This document shows positions 18,354 through 27,144 of a stretch of 64,000 nucleotides of DNA, piece by piece. Position numbers and translations under genes: made by a program. The notes below the pieces were generated by a model. That model saw only the letters and a program-made list of their open reading frames with translations, did no database searches and was not told where the DNA came from. Origin of the DNA: an uncultured Alphaproteobacteria bacterium. Lineage in GTDB: Bacteria; Pseudomonadota; Alphaproteobacteria; Rhodobacterales; Rhodobacteraceae. The DNA lies in assembly GCA_902533625.1 (NCBI GenBank), contig CACAMI010000006.1:1-64000 (forward strand), written 5' to 3'. How positions within the stretch are numbered: the stretch's first letter is position 1; each line of letters starts with the position of its first letter.

Positions 18354-18375
18354 TTTATATTGTATTGAATATAAA
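18354..18375. promoter_or_regulatory. AT-rich inverted repeat upstream of potD
   Basis: TTTATATT (18354-18361) and AATATAAA (18368-18375) are exact complements separated by GTATTG. The element lies 32-53 bases before the potD start codon, where a repressor or activator could act. All arms are pure AT in an AT-rich genome, so chance is a real alternative. Confidence 0.25.
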
Positions 18376-18411
18376 ATAGGTAAAATAGCTGAGAGTCTAT
18401 AGAAATTTGAC

Positions 18412-19776
18412 CTAAATGGTATTTTCCACCTCTTTCAATGATTCCTCAAGAATATCGAAAAGTATGTTAATTTCCTCTTTAGTTATGGTGAGGGGAGGAG
18501 AAAATACACACATATTTATGATAGGCCTAATGATCAAACCACGTTTTTCAGCAGCTTTATCGATTAATGAACCAAAATCGTAGTCTTTTTTCAATTTTGA
18601 TTCCTCTGTTGTAGAGGTGCCAATATTTCCTTCTAAGCATCCTAGTAAACCTATTCCTCGAGCTTCTTTTACGATTGAGAATTTTGTTTCAATTGCTTTT
18701 AGCCTATCCTGAAAAAGGGGAGTGATAGATTGTACGTGCTGTAAAGTATTTTCTCTTTCCATTATCTCAATTACTTTTAAGCCGGCTGCAGCAGATACTG
18801 GATGACCTGAATATGTAAATCCATTAGAAAAAATTATTTCCTCGTAGTTCGTATTTTGGAGGTTCTGCATTAATTTGTTTGAAATAATAGTAGCTCCCAT
18901 GGGAATATACCCAGATGTAAGCCCCTTTGCACATGTAATAATATCAGGAATGATGTCAAAAATCTCTTCTGAAGCAAACCAATGTCCCAGTCTTCCAAAA
19001 CCCGTTACAACCTCGTCTGAGATGTATAGAATTTCATACTTCTCGCAAATTGTTTTTGTTCTTTTGTGATATCCCTTTGGAGGTATAACTACACCTCCTG
19101 ATGCTAAGATTGGTTCCGCAACAAATGCTGCCACATTTTCTGCGCCAAGTTCTAGAATTTTTTCCTCCAGTTCGGTTACCTTTTTATCACACCATTGGCT
19201 TTCTGTTTCATTAGTGTCCCGTAAATTGGGGTTAACATCGGATAAAAAAGAAACATTTTCGGAGAGTGTATCCAGCTTTCTTTTATCTCGTTCTTTTCCA
19301 GAAATACTTGCCGCAAAGTAAGTGGATCCGTGGTATCCTTTATCTCTTGCGATAACTGTCTTTTTTTGAGGCTGGTCAAGGAAGTTGAAGTAAAATTGAA
19401 CAAACCTAAGTGCACTATCTATAGCTGTTGAACCGCACGTCGTAAAAAAGACGTTGTTTAAATCTCCTGGGGTTCTTTCAGCTATCTTTTTTGCAAGGTT
19501 AGCAGCTGGCTCATTGCTGTAGTACCAAGGACTACAATAGGGTAGTCTTTTTGCTTGGTCACTAATTGCATCAGCTATTTCTGTTCGTCCATACCCAAGA
19601 TTAACGCACCACATTCCTCCTGGCCCATCTATATGCCGGCTTCCATTTTGGTCATAAATGTAGATACCTTCTCCCTTAGATGCTAAAGCAAAATGATTTG
19701 CTTCTTTCTTAAAATCATGCCAAGGGTGAACATAATGCGGGTCTTCCCAGTTGTTTAATTTTGAATTAGTATCCAT
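18412..19776 (-). CDS. Class III pyridoxal-phosphate aminotransferase (SpuC-like)
   Basis: An omega-aminotransferase of 454 residues, fold type I. The PLP lysine is K284 in ITCAKGLTSGY; SDEVVTGFGRLG carries the aspartate that holds the pyridine nitrogen; the N-terminal GPGGMWCVNLGYG and CGSTAIDSALRF segments bind cofactor phosphate. Close relatives use putrescine, cadaverine, beta-alanine or taurine with pyruvate as acceptor. Next to a polyamine-type importer and agmatinase, putrescine or another diamine is the natural guess. It is a paralogue of the gene at 52929-54311. Confidence 0.85.
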   Translation of the reverse strand: MDTNSKLNNWEDPHYVHPWHDFKKEANHFALASKGEGIYIYDQNGSRHIDGPGGMWCVNLGYGRTEIADAISDQAKRLPYCSPWYYSNEPAANLAKKIAERTPGDLNNVFFTTCGSTAIDSALRFVQFYFNFLDQPQKKTVIARDKGYHGSTYFAASISGKERDKRKLDTLSENVSFLSDVNPNLRDTNETESQWCDKKVTELEEKILELGAENVAAFVAEPILASGGVVIPPKGYHKRTKTICEKYEILYISDEVVTGFGRLGHWFASEEIFDIIPDIITCAKGLTSGYIPMGATIISNKLMQNLQNTNYEEIIFSNGFTYSGHPVSAAAGLKVIEIMERENTLQHVQSITPLFQDRLKAIETKFSIVKEARGIGLLGCLEGNIGTSTTEESKLKKDYDFGSLIDKAAEKRGLIIRPIINMCVFSPPLTITKEEINILFDILEESLKEVENTI

Positions 19777-19840
19777 AATTTAGTTTGCTCTGCATTCTTA
19801 TTTGTATAATGAGTTTCTATAAGGAACCTCTTTGGGTGTA

Positions 19841-19870
19841 TTTCAATTATCTTTATTTAGATGTTATAAT
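19841..19870 (+). promoter_or_regulatory. Probable promoter of the speB operon
   Basis: TATAAT at 19865-19870 is a consensus -10 box, with TTTCAA at 19841-19846 as a weak -35 and 18 bases between. It lies about 72 bases before the agmatinase start in the divergent gap with the aminotransferase gene. Confidence 0.4.
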
Positions 19871-19942
19871 ACAAGAGGAGAAAAATAGGAACTAGCAAGT
19901 TTTAAAAGAAAACATAAAAATGATCAAATATGGAAACCAAAA

Positions 19943-20911
19943 ATGACAAAATTCGGTGATCAGGCATTTAGAAGTGATCAAAATAACCAAATGTGGAAAG
20001 AAATGACCTATGCTGGCGCGCAAAGTTTCCTGAGGCGTAGGTACACAAGAAATTTAGAAAGTGTTGATGTAGCAGTTAGTGGAATTCCTTATGATGGTGC
20101 AGTCACCTTTAGGCCAGGGTGTCGTTTTGGTCCTCAGTCAATAAGGACAGCGTCAGTCCAGTTAGCAGAGTTAAGTTCATTTCCTTTTGGCATAGAACTA
20201 CACGAAAATCTAAACGTAGTAGATTGGGGTGATTGTTACCTAGATCCGCACAATCCAGAAACAATATCAGATACGATATTTCAGCATGCGAAAAATATTT
20301 TGAGTAGTAAAGTTAAGCTTCTTACATTTGGAGGAGACCATTTTGTTTCTTATCCACTAATCAAGGCACATGCTGAGTTTCATGGACCAATAGCACTTCT
20401 TCAGTTTGATGCACATTGTGATACTTGGCCTGATGATGGCAAAAGATTAGATCATGGAACTATGTTTTCAAGGGGAGTAAGTGAAGGAATAATCGATGCT
20501 TCTTCATCAACTCAGGTAGGGTTGAGAACGGTGAATTATGATGACTACGGCTTTGAAATTTTAACAGCACCCTGGATTCACAGGAATGGTTTAGATGCAA
20601 CTATTAAGACGATCAAGGATAGGGCAGGAGAAAAACCATTGTATATTTCTTTCGATGTTGATGGGTTGGATCCTGCCTTTGCTCCAGGGACTGGGACGCC
20701 TGTTCCTGGAGGATTGGCATCCTGGCAAGCATTTGAGTTAATAAGATGTTTGGGTGATATGAATTTGATTGGTATGGACATTGTAGAAGTTTCACCACCA
20801 TATGATAATTCTGAAATTACGGCACTTGCGGCAGCTACAGTAGCACATGATTGGTTATGTTTGCTTGCTATAAAAAATGGCGCACAAAAAACAGAAATAG
20901 GAAAAGTTTAA
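19943..20911 (+). CDS. speB: Agmatinase-family ureohydrolase
   Basis: Hydrolyses agmatine to putrescine and urea, with a binuclear manganese centre. Metal ligands are visible as H133 in GGDHF, D156, H158 and D160 in DAHCD, and D238 and D240 in FDVDGLDPAFAPG. At 322 residues it has the family length, and the N-terminal SGIPYDGAVTFRPGCRFGPQ is typical of SpeB. Guanidinobutyrase or guanidine hydrolase activity cannot be excluded from sequence. It begins a forward unit with the glutamine-synthetase-like and oxidase genes, which would consume the putrescine. Confidence 0.85.
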   Translation: MTKFGDQAFRSDQNNQMWKEMTYAGAQSFLRRRYTRNLESVDVAVSGIPYDGAVTFRPGCRFGPQSIRTASVQLAELSSFPFGIELHENLNVVDWGDCYLDPHNPETISDTIFQHAKNILSSKVKLLTFGGDHFVSYPLIKAHAEFHGPIALLQFDAHCDTWPDDGKRLDHGTMFSRGVSEGIIDASSSTQVGLRTVNYDDYGFEILTAPWIHRNGLDATIKTIKDRAGEKPLYISFDVDGLDPAFAPGTGTPVPGGLASWQAFELIRCLGDMNLIGMDIVEVSPPYDNSEITALAAATVAHDWLCLLAIKNGAQKTEIGKV

Positions 20912-20921
20912 AGGTATAGTT

Positions 20922-22280
20922 ATGACGGCACAGATAAAAAAATTCCCTAAAGCTTTTCAATATTGGCTAAATAAAAGAAAAATCGAGGAAGTAGAGTGCA
21001 TCATTTCTGATTTGTCTGGAGTTTCAAGAGGTAAGGCAATGCCTTGGGTAAAGTTTCAAAAAGAGAATAAGGTACTACTTCCGGAATCCATATTTTACCA
21101 AACTATATCAGGAGATTATGTTGATATGGACATCAAAGGGCAATGGACGGAAAGCGATATGTTTTTAGTTCCAGATTACAAGGCTGCAGTTTGTTCCCCA
21201 TGGTCGGATGACATTACTTTGCAAGTGATCCATGATGTTTATAATTCGGATGGAACTCCGCATGAGCTCGTCCCTAGAAATATTCTAAAAAAGATTTTGA
21301 AGCTATATAAGAAAAAAGGTTGGAAGCCAGTTATAGCACCAGAAATGGAATTTTATCTTATAAACCCTAATACAGATCCTACAAAGAAAATTGAACCTTC
21401 AACTGGAAGATCTGGCCGCACTGTGGCCTCCAGGCAAACATACTCTATGATGGCAGTTGATGAGTACGGTCCTGTAATTGATGATATTTACGATTTTGCT
21501 GAGGCACAAGGGTTTGGTATAGATACAATTATTCAAGAAGGTGGAGCTGGACAGGTTGAAATTAATCTTGTGCATGGGGACCCATTACAATTAGCTGATC
21601 AGGTGTTTTTTTTCAAAAGGTCTATTCGGGAAGCAGCGCTTAAGCAAAAATGTTTTGCGACTTTTATGGCAAAACCAATGGAAGAGCAACCTGGAAGTGC
21701 AATGCATATCCATCAGTCAGTGGTAGAGTCAAAGACTGGAAAAAACTTATTTTGTGATAAAGATGATGAACCAAGTAACTTTTTTTATTGGTTCTTAGGC
21801 GGTCTTCAAAAATATGTACCAAGCGCACTCTGTATGATGGCTCCAAATGTCAATTCTTATAGGAGATATGTTGCAAATCATTCTGCTCCCATTAACCTTG
21901 AATGGGCACGTGACAATAGAACTACCGGTCTTCGGATACCAGTCTCCGAGCCAATAGATTTGAGAATAGAAAATAGGGTTGTCGGTATGGATTGTAATCC
22001 ATATTTAGCTATAGCAGCTTCCTTAGCTTGCGGTTACTTAGGGATGGTAAATAAGGTAAATGCCCGGGAACCTGTGGCTTTTGAAGCATATGATATGGAG
22101 AGAGCTTTGCCGCGCAGTTTGTCAGAAAGTTTGGATTTTTTTGAGAAGTCACGTGAAATGAAGAAGTTGTTTGGAAAGAGCTTTTGCGATGTGTTTGGTT
22201 CAGTTAAGAGACATGAGGCTGAGGCATTTATGCAATTTATCAGTCCTTGGGAGCGAGAACACTTGCTCTTAAATGTTTAA
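20922..22280 (+). CDS. puuA: Glutamine synthetase family, gamma-glutamylpolyamine synthetase-like
   Basis: An ATP-dependent ligase of 452 residues in the glutamine synthetase fold, with EMEFYLI (metal site), QEGGAGQVEINL, HIHQSVV and NRTTGLRIP segments. It lacks features of the housekeeping GlnA adenylylation loop and matches the PuuA/GlnT-like branch that joins glutamate to putrescine or related amines. Placement between agmatinase and a PuuB-like oxidase supports gamma-glutamylputrescine synthesis. The start is 10 bases after the speB stop, and its own stop overlaps the next ATG (TAATG). Confidence 0.82.
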   Translation: MTAQIKKFPKAFQYWLNKRKIEEVECIISDLSGVSRGKAMPWVKFQKENKVLLPESIFYQTISGDYVDMDIKGQWTESDMFLVPDYKAAVCSPWSDDITLQVIHDVYNSDGTPHELVPRNILKKILKLYKKKGWKPVIAPEMEFYLINPNTDPTKKIEPSTGRSGRTVASRQTYSMMAVDEYGPVIDDIYDFAEAQGFGIDTIIQEGGAGQVEINLVHGDPLQLADQVFFFKRSIREAALKQKCFATFMAKPMEEQPGSAMHIHQSVVESKTGKNLFCDKDDEPSNFFYWFLGGLQKYVPSALCMMAPNVNSYRRYVANHSAPINLEWARDNRTTGLRIPVSEPIDLRIENRVVGMDCNPYLAIAASLACGYLGMVNKVNAREPVAFEAYDMERALPRSLSESLDFFEKSREMKKLFGKSFCDVFGSVKRHEAEAFMQFISPWEREHLLLNV

Positions 22281-23587
22281 TGGACTTATTAACCATAAAC
22301 GATCCGTCTGGGGAGCACCCAAATTCCTATTACTTTGCTTCAAGAAATAAAATAAATAATTTCTCTCCATTAAAAGATAATCTATCCTGTGATGTTTGTG
22401 TAATAGGAGGCGGTTTTACAGGCTTGTCCACAGCAATAAGGTTGAAAGAAAGAGGCTTTAGCGTAGTACTCCTAGAAGCAAGACGAGTGGGCTTTGGTGC
22501 ATCTGGAAGGAATGGGGGCCAAGTAGGTGTTGGCCAGAGGCGGGATCAATTTTATTTGGAAAAAAAGTTTGGAATTTCAAAGGCTAAGGATCTTTGGAAT
22601 ATAGGTTTGGACGCAAGTTCAGATGTTTTAGGCTTAATTAAGAAATACAATATTTCTTGTGATTATAAGCCTGGAATTCTTGATGTTGAATTTCGTAAAA
22701 GAAATGTCTGGGAGTATGAGCGGGAAGTTGAGCATATGAGTACGGTTTATAAATATGAAAAAATGGAATTTCTTAGCAAAGAGCAGCTTAGGGCACGACT
22801 TGGATCAGAAATGTACTATGGAGGCCTTCAAGATAACGGGGGAGCACATATTCATCCATTAAACTTTGTCCTAGGGCTGTCTGAAGCTGCAAAAAAAATT
22901 GGGGTAAAAATTTTTGAAAAATCAAGGGTCATAAGAATTTCTGAGGAGAAAGATATTTCAATTGAGCTTGAAAACGGAGTGAAATTAAATTCAAAATATG
23001 CTGTTATAGGGTGCAATGGATATATTGGTCATTTGGATAAAAGAATTAGTTCATGGATTATGCCTATTAATAATTATATCCTAGCTACTGAACCACTTGA
23101 TGAAAAATTGGCAAGAAGATTAATCAGGGATGACGTAGCAGTTCATGATAGCAAATTTGTTGTAAATTATTTTAGGTTATCTTCTGATAGGCGCCTTCTT
23201 TTTGGTGGAGGCGAAAGCTATAGGTATAGGTTTCCGCTTTCCATAAACAAAAAGGCTCATGTGCCTATGTTAAAGGTATTTCCATATTTAAAGGATATAA
23301 AGGTTGATTATGCATGGGGAGGAACTCTCGCTGTTACCCAAAATAGACTTCCTTCCTTTCGCAGGGTAGGCCATAATATTTTTTCTGCCTCAGGATATTC
23401 TGGACATGGTGTTGCAATGGCAACTTTTGCAGGAAAGATTTTAGCCGAAGCTATTTCAGGTCAAGCAGAAAAGTTTGATATTATGGCTAGTTTGCCGCAA
23501 TTAAAGTTTCCTGGGGGACATTTAATGCGTTGGCCCTTATTAGTTCTGGGCATGTCCTATTATGCCTTAAAAGATAAACTTCCTTGA
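22280..23587 (+). CDS. puuB: FAD-dependent oxidoreductase, PuuB-like gamma-glutamylputrescine oxidase
   Basis: A DAO-family flavoenzyme of 435 residues. The dinucleotide motif VIGGGFTGLS (41-50) follows a short N-terminal arm, then the ARRVGFGASGRNGGQ segment that holds FAD, and near the C-terminus the second FAD contact GYSGHGVAMATFAG. This arrangement is that of PuuB and related amine oxidases. I chose ATG 22280, which overlaps the puuA stop, over an upstream in-frame ATG at 22247. The expected aldehyde dehydrogenase and hydrolase (PuuC, PuuD) are not in the window. Confidence 0.82.
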   Translation: MDLLTINDPSGEHPNSYYFASRNKINNFSPLKDNLSCDVCVIGGGFTGLSTAIRLKERGFSVVLLEARRVGFGASGRNGGQVGVGQRRDQFYLEKKFGISKAKDLWNIGLDASSDVLGLIKKYNISCDYKPGILDVEFRKRNVWEYEREVEHMSTVYKYEKMEFLSKEQLRARLGSEMYYGGLQDNGGAHIHPLNFVLGLSEAAKKIGVKIFEKSRVIRISEEKDISIELENGVKLNSKYAVIGCNGYIGHLDKRISSWIMPINNYILATEPLDEKLARRLIRDDVAVHDSKFVVNYFRLSSDRRLLFGGGESYRYRFPLSINKKAHVPMLKVFPYLKDIKVDYAWGGTLAVTQNRLPSFRRVGHNIFSASGYSGHGVAMATFAGKILAEAISGQAEKFDIMASLPQLKFPGGHLMRWPLLVLGMSYYALKDKLP

Positions 23588-23612
23588 TTAAGTTTAATAC
23601 TTCTTTGTTTTA

Positions 23613-23687
23613 TGGTACGCCCTAGGGGAATCGAACCCCTCTTTCCAGAATGAAAATCTGGCGTCCTAACCGATAGACGAAGGGCGC
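23613..23687 (-). tRNA. tRNA-Glu (anticodon TTC)
   Basis: On the reverse strand a full cloverleaf can be drawn: acceptor GCGCCCT with AGGGCGT (first pair G-U), D arm, anticodon stem CCAGA/TCTGG around loop TTTTCAT (anticodon TTC), and T arm AGGGG TTCGATT CCCCT. The CCA end is encoded at 23613-23615. The length of 75 bases is normal. Confidence 0.95.
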
Positions 23688-23747
23688 ACTGTGATGACAT
23701 ATTTACTTCTGACATGGTATACTTGCAAGAGAAATCTTATAATTTCT

Positions 23748-25496
23748 TTATTGGCCAGCTACATCCATTATAATTAAATTAATTCTCTTTCGTCCTCCCC
23801 ATTCATTTATTTCCACGCGTCCGGCGATGTGAGCCTTTCCTTTCTGTTTACTAATCAAGAATTGACCTATGTCGGAACCCAGGTCATTAAAGAGGATTCC
23901 ATCAATCCGAGATCCTAAATTATTTGAGAAAGAAATCTTTATGTGTTTTTCACCCAGAATTTGAGCATGATTTATAGTACAATTAGGAAACGCAACGACT
24001 GGGAAGGGAGAGTCCGATCCAAAAGGGCCAGCTGAATTTAGTTCTTCCAATAGTGAAGTTGAAACTGCTGATGTGGAAAGCACAGCATTTATTTGAAGTT
24101 CTTTTTTTTCTTGATTAATAGGTTTATAAATACTCGACAACATTTTCTGAGCTTCGACAATTTTAGTCGAGTCAATTTTTAGACCAGCTGCCATGCTATG
24201 ACCACCGCCTGAAAGAAGTAAGTTCATTTCCTTTAGTTTTATAAAACATGCACCAATATCTAAAGCTTTCGTTGATCTAGCGGAGCCAATTCCTACTCCA
24301 TTTTCGCCTACTGCTATTACGATTGCGGGCTTTTTAAACGTTTCTTTAATTCGAGACGCTACTATGCCGATTACTCCAGGGTGCCATCCCTTCTCAAACA
24401 TCCAAAGAATATTTGCTCCAGATTCTTGCTGAATTTTGGCTTGCAGCAAAGCGGAATCCAATACGCTTTGTTCCAAATTCTTCCTTTCCATATTCAAAGT
24501 CTCTAATTTATTGGCATATTTTTCTGCGTCGCTTAAATTTTTGGTGGTTAATAATTTTGTAGCCAACTTTGCATCGCTGATCCGCCCAGCAGCATTTATT
24601 CTTGGTGCAAAAGTGAAGGCTAAGGCCTGATCAGTAATTGGAGATCTAAAGTTGGCTTGCTCTGCTAATGCTTCAAAGCAAGGTCTTTTGTTTTTTGAAA
24701 TCGTTTTTATTCCTTGATGGACAAAGGCACGATTTAGGCCTTTAAGAGGCACCACGTCCGCCATAGAGGCTAAGGCTACAAGGTCCAAACAGTTAAGTAG
24801 ATTGAATTCCTTTTTATTATCTTCTCTTGAGATTCTGTTTAAATCAGCAATAAACAAAAAAACTAATCCAGCTGTGCATAGGTCAAAAAAGGTTGGGTCT
24901 TCATTTTTTCTTTTTGGGTTTATTAAAGCGAAGCTCTTTGGAATATTTTGGTTTACCTGATGGTGATCAATTATTATAACATCACAATTCTCTTTATTGG
25001 CAGCTTCAACCGATTCAAAGGCTTGTGTGCCGCTGTCAAGACATAATAAAAGTGTATTTTTTTTTGCTAATTTTGTGAATGCATTTATATTAGGGCCATA
25101 ACCTTCGGTAATTCGATCAGGAATATAAAGACTTGGTTCAATTCCACAATGTCTAAGCCAAAGTATCAATAATGATGCCGCCGTCGTACCGTCAACATCA
25201 AAATCAGAATAAACTACTATATTTTCTTTATTTTTGACAGCTTCAATTAACCTATTTGAAGCTTTTCTCATATCAGATAATAAGCACGGATCGGGCATTA
25301 GGTTTTTAATCTTTGGATTTAGATATTGATCTACCTCTTCTGGATTAATTCCTCTAAGAGCTAGTACAGTGGCGGTAAGAAGCGAAACATTAGACCTCTG
25401 CATTATGAATTCAGCTTGGCGATCCTCTATAAGACTATTGCCAATCCATTCATTGTTTCCTAGAGAGCTTGAAATATTGAGTATTGTTTCGCACAT
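23748..25496 (-). CDS. recJ: Single-stranded-DNA 5'-3' exonuclease RecJ
   Basis: Degrades single-stranded DNA in recombination and mismatch repair. DHH-family motifs are intact: SDFDVDGTTAAS, then CLDSGT, then IIIDHHQVN, and further on the FAPRINAAGRISDA and LLSGGGHSMAAGLK motifs of the DHHA1 domain. An OB-fold-like C-terminal region follows. Length 582 is usual for the family. It is read in the same direction as hom, 18 bases away, so the two probably share a transcript. Confidence 0.93.
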   Translation of the reverse strand: MCETILNISSSLGNNEWIGNSLIEDRQAEFIMQRSNVSLLTATVLALRGINPEEVDQYLNPKIKNLMPDPCLLSDMRKASNRLIEAVKNKENIVVYSDFDVDGTTAASLLILWLRHCGIEPSLYIPDRITEGYGPNINAFTKLAKKNTLLLCLDSGTQAFESVEAANKENCDVIIIDHHQVNQNIPKSFALINPKRKNEDPTFFDLCTAGLVFLFIADLNRISREDNKKEFNLLNCLDLVALASMADVVPLKGLNRAFVHQGIKTISKNKRPCFEALAEQANFRSPITDQALAFTFAPRINAAGRISDAKLATKLLTTKNLSDAEKYANKLETLNMERKNLEQSVLDSALLQAKIQQESGANILWMFEKGWHPGVIGIVASRIKETFKKPAIVIAVGENGVGIGSARSTKALDIGACFIKLKEMNLLLSGGGHSMAAGLKIDSTKIVEAQKMLSSIYKPINQEKKELQINAVLSTSAVSTSLLEELNSAGPFGSDSPFPVVAFPNCTINHAQILGEKHIKISFSNNLGSRIDGILFNDLGSDIGQFLISKQKGKAHIAGRVEINEWGGRKRINLIIMDVAGQ

Positions 25497-25514
25497 ATAA
25501 AACTAACCCAGTTA

Positions 25515-26813
25515 TTAAATATCTTCGATCCTCAAACAAACAGGCAGCCCAATGCAGATATCATCTTTTGAAAGCTGTTCAATACATGTTCTGATTTTTT
25601 CAGCACTTGTTTTATGAGTAAGTAAAACAATGGGAGCTTCTAGACCTTTATGATCTTTTTGTCTCATTCTGTTGATTGAAATTCCGTATTCCCCCAGAAT
25701 TCCTGTAATATGGCTAAGAGCGCCCGGTTCATCCCTTATATTAATTCGAATGTAGAATGAGTTTTCAAATTCTCGGATGGAATGTTCTATAGTTTGGAGT
25801 TGCTGCTCTGGGATGCCAAATATTGGTTTTACTTTGTCACCTGATATATTAATTAGGTCGGCCATAACGGCAGATGCTGTAGGTCCTTCTCCAGCGCCAG
25901 CCCCTCGATAATATGTTTTGCCAATGAAGTTACTTTCAACCAAAATTATATTTTCGCTGCCCATTACTTGAGCTATGGGGCTTGTCAGTGGAATCAGACA
26001 GGGTGCTACTTCATGGTGAAAACCGTGCTCCGTTACTTTAGCAGATGCCAATAGTTTAATTTTAAATCCTAATTCTTTTGCACTTTTAATATCAAAAAGA
26101 GATATGTGTTTTATGCCATTAGTATTTATATCTTCTAATGATGCTTTTTGATTAAAACCGATACTTGAGAGTATGGCCAACTTGTGAGCTGAATCAATTC
26201 CGCCAATATCCAATTCTGGGTCTGCTTCGACATATCCTAGACCTTTTGCCTTATTAAATGCCGTCTCATAACTTAGTGAGCTTTTTTCCATTTCTGTTAG
26301 AATATAGTTGCAGGTACCATTAATTACCCCAATTATCTGGCTTGTCTTATTGGGCGACAGGCTTTGCATTAGAGTTCTGATTATGGGTATTCCACCCGCG
26401 ACTGCTGCCTCATAGTAAACATTAACTTTTTTTTCTTCTGCAAGGACTGCTATTTCATGACCATGGTGAGCAAGTAGGGCTTTATTTGCCGTTACCACAT
26501 TTTTTCCTTTATTAATCGACTGAAAAACTAAATCCTTTGCTATACCTTCATGTCCACCTATTAATTCTACCACACAGTGTACCTGATCAAAATTTGTAAA
26601 TTCCATAGGGTCAGAAACCCATGCTATATTTTCTAGATTAACGGCTCTTTTTTTTTCCTTACTCTTAGCACTTACAGCAAAGATTTTTATTTTTTTTCCT
26701 GTTCGAAATTCTATAATATCTTTGTTCTTTTCAATTAACCTAATTAAGCCACAGCCAACTGTTCCTAACCCAGCTATGGCAATGTTAAAGGTTTTTTCTT
26801 GTTCATTTGTCAT
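25515..26813 (-). CDS. hom: Homoserine dehydrogenase
   Basis: Reduces aspartate semialdehyde to homoserine on the threonine/methionine route. The Rossmann motif GLGTVGCGL spans 15-23, and the catalytic core has GGIPIIRTLMQ, NGTCNYILTEM and the GLGYVEADPELDIGGIDSAHK segment with the active-site lysine. A C-terminal ACT domain (about 355-430) would sense threonine. Length 432 is normal. No riboswitch-like leader is visible in the short upstream gap. Confidence 0.93.
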   Translation of the reverse strand: MTNEQEKTFNIAIAGLGTVGCGLIRLIEKNKDIIEFRTGKKIKIFAVSAKSKEKKRAVNLENIAWVSDPMEFTNFDQVHCVVELIGGHEGIAKDLVFQSINKGKNVVTANKALLAHHGHEIAVLAEEKKVNVYYEAAVAGGIPIIRTLMQSLSPNKTSQIIGVINGTCNYILTEMEKSSLSYETAFNKAKGLGYVEADPELDIGGIDSAHKLAILSSIGFNQKASLEDINTNGIKHISLFDIKSAKELGFKIKLLASAKVTEHGFHHEVAPCLIPLTSPIAQVMGSENIILVESNFIGKTYYRGAGAGEGPTASAVMADLINISGDKVKPIFGIPEQQLQTIEHSIREFENSFYIRINIRDEPGALSHITGILGEYGISINRMRQKDHKGLEAPIVLLTHKTSAEKIRTCIEQLSKDDICIGLPVCLRIEDI

Positions 26814-26831
26814 TTTTTACTTTATTTGTAT

Positions 26832-27098
26832 TTAGTTATCGAATGATATTGTTGGCTCATTTAGTAAAGCCTCTGCCTCTTTTAATGCTCTTTTATCCTC
26901 TTCCGATATAGAAAAATCAGTTTCCGATATATTTATATCACTATCCCTAGGTTTTGTTACTTTGGGTGCTGACCTCTCAAAAATGGGGTCTTGAAATTTA
27001 TACAATGCAAAGAATTGTTTATTATTTTCTGTTAATTGGCTGCAACTACAGATGGAAAATCCTAAAAATATTAAAGAAAATATATTAGAGAAGTTCAC
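26832..27098 (-). CDS. Small putative lipoprotein
   Basis: An 88-residue protein, with a hydrophobic N-terminus followed by SICSCS, where C17 or more likely C19 would be lipidated. The mature part is charged and has no recognised domain; the C-terminal third (SEEDKRALKEAEALLNEP) is probably helical. The start is GTG 27098 with no clear ribosome site. It lies between hom and glyA on the same strand. I do not recognise the family, and the call as a gene rests on the lipobox and on its place in a tight gene string. Confidence 0.55.
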   Translation of the reverse strand: MNFSNIFSLIFLGFSICSCSQLTENNKQFFALYKFQDPIFERSAPKVTKPRDSDINISETDFSISEEDKRALKEAEALLNEPTISFDN

Positions 27099-27144
27099 AG
27101 TCGCACCAAGTTTCTTGGTAGTGCCATAAATAATGCAATCAATT

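Noticed and set aside
19943..20911. Guanidine hydrolase or guanidinobutyrase instead of agmatinase
   Set aside because: Possible within the family, but neighbours are putrescine-type genes and no guanidine riboswitch or nickel-loading genes are seen.
27103..27124. Terminator after glyA
   Set aside because: There is a small hairpin with a 3-base loop, but no T-run on the reverse strand, so I do not call a terminator.
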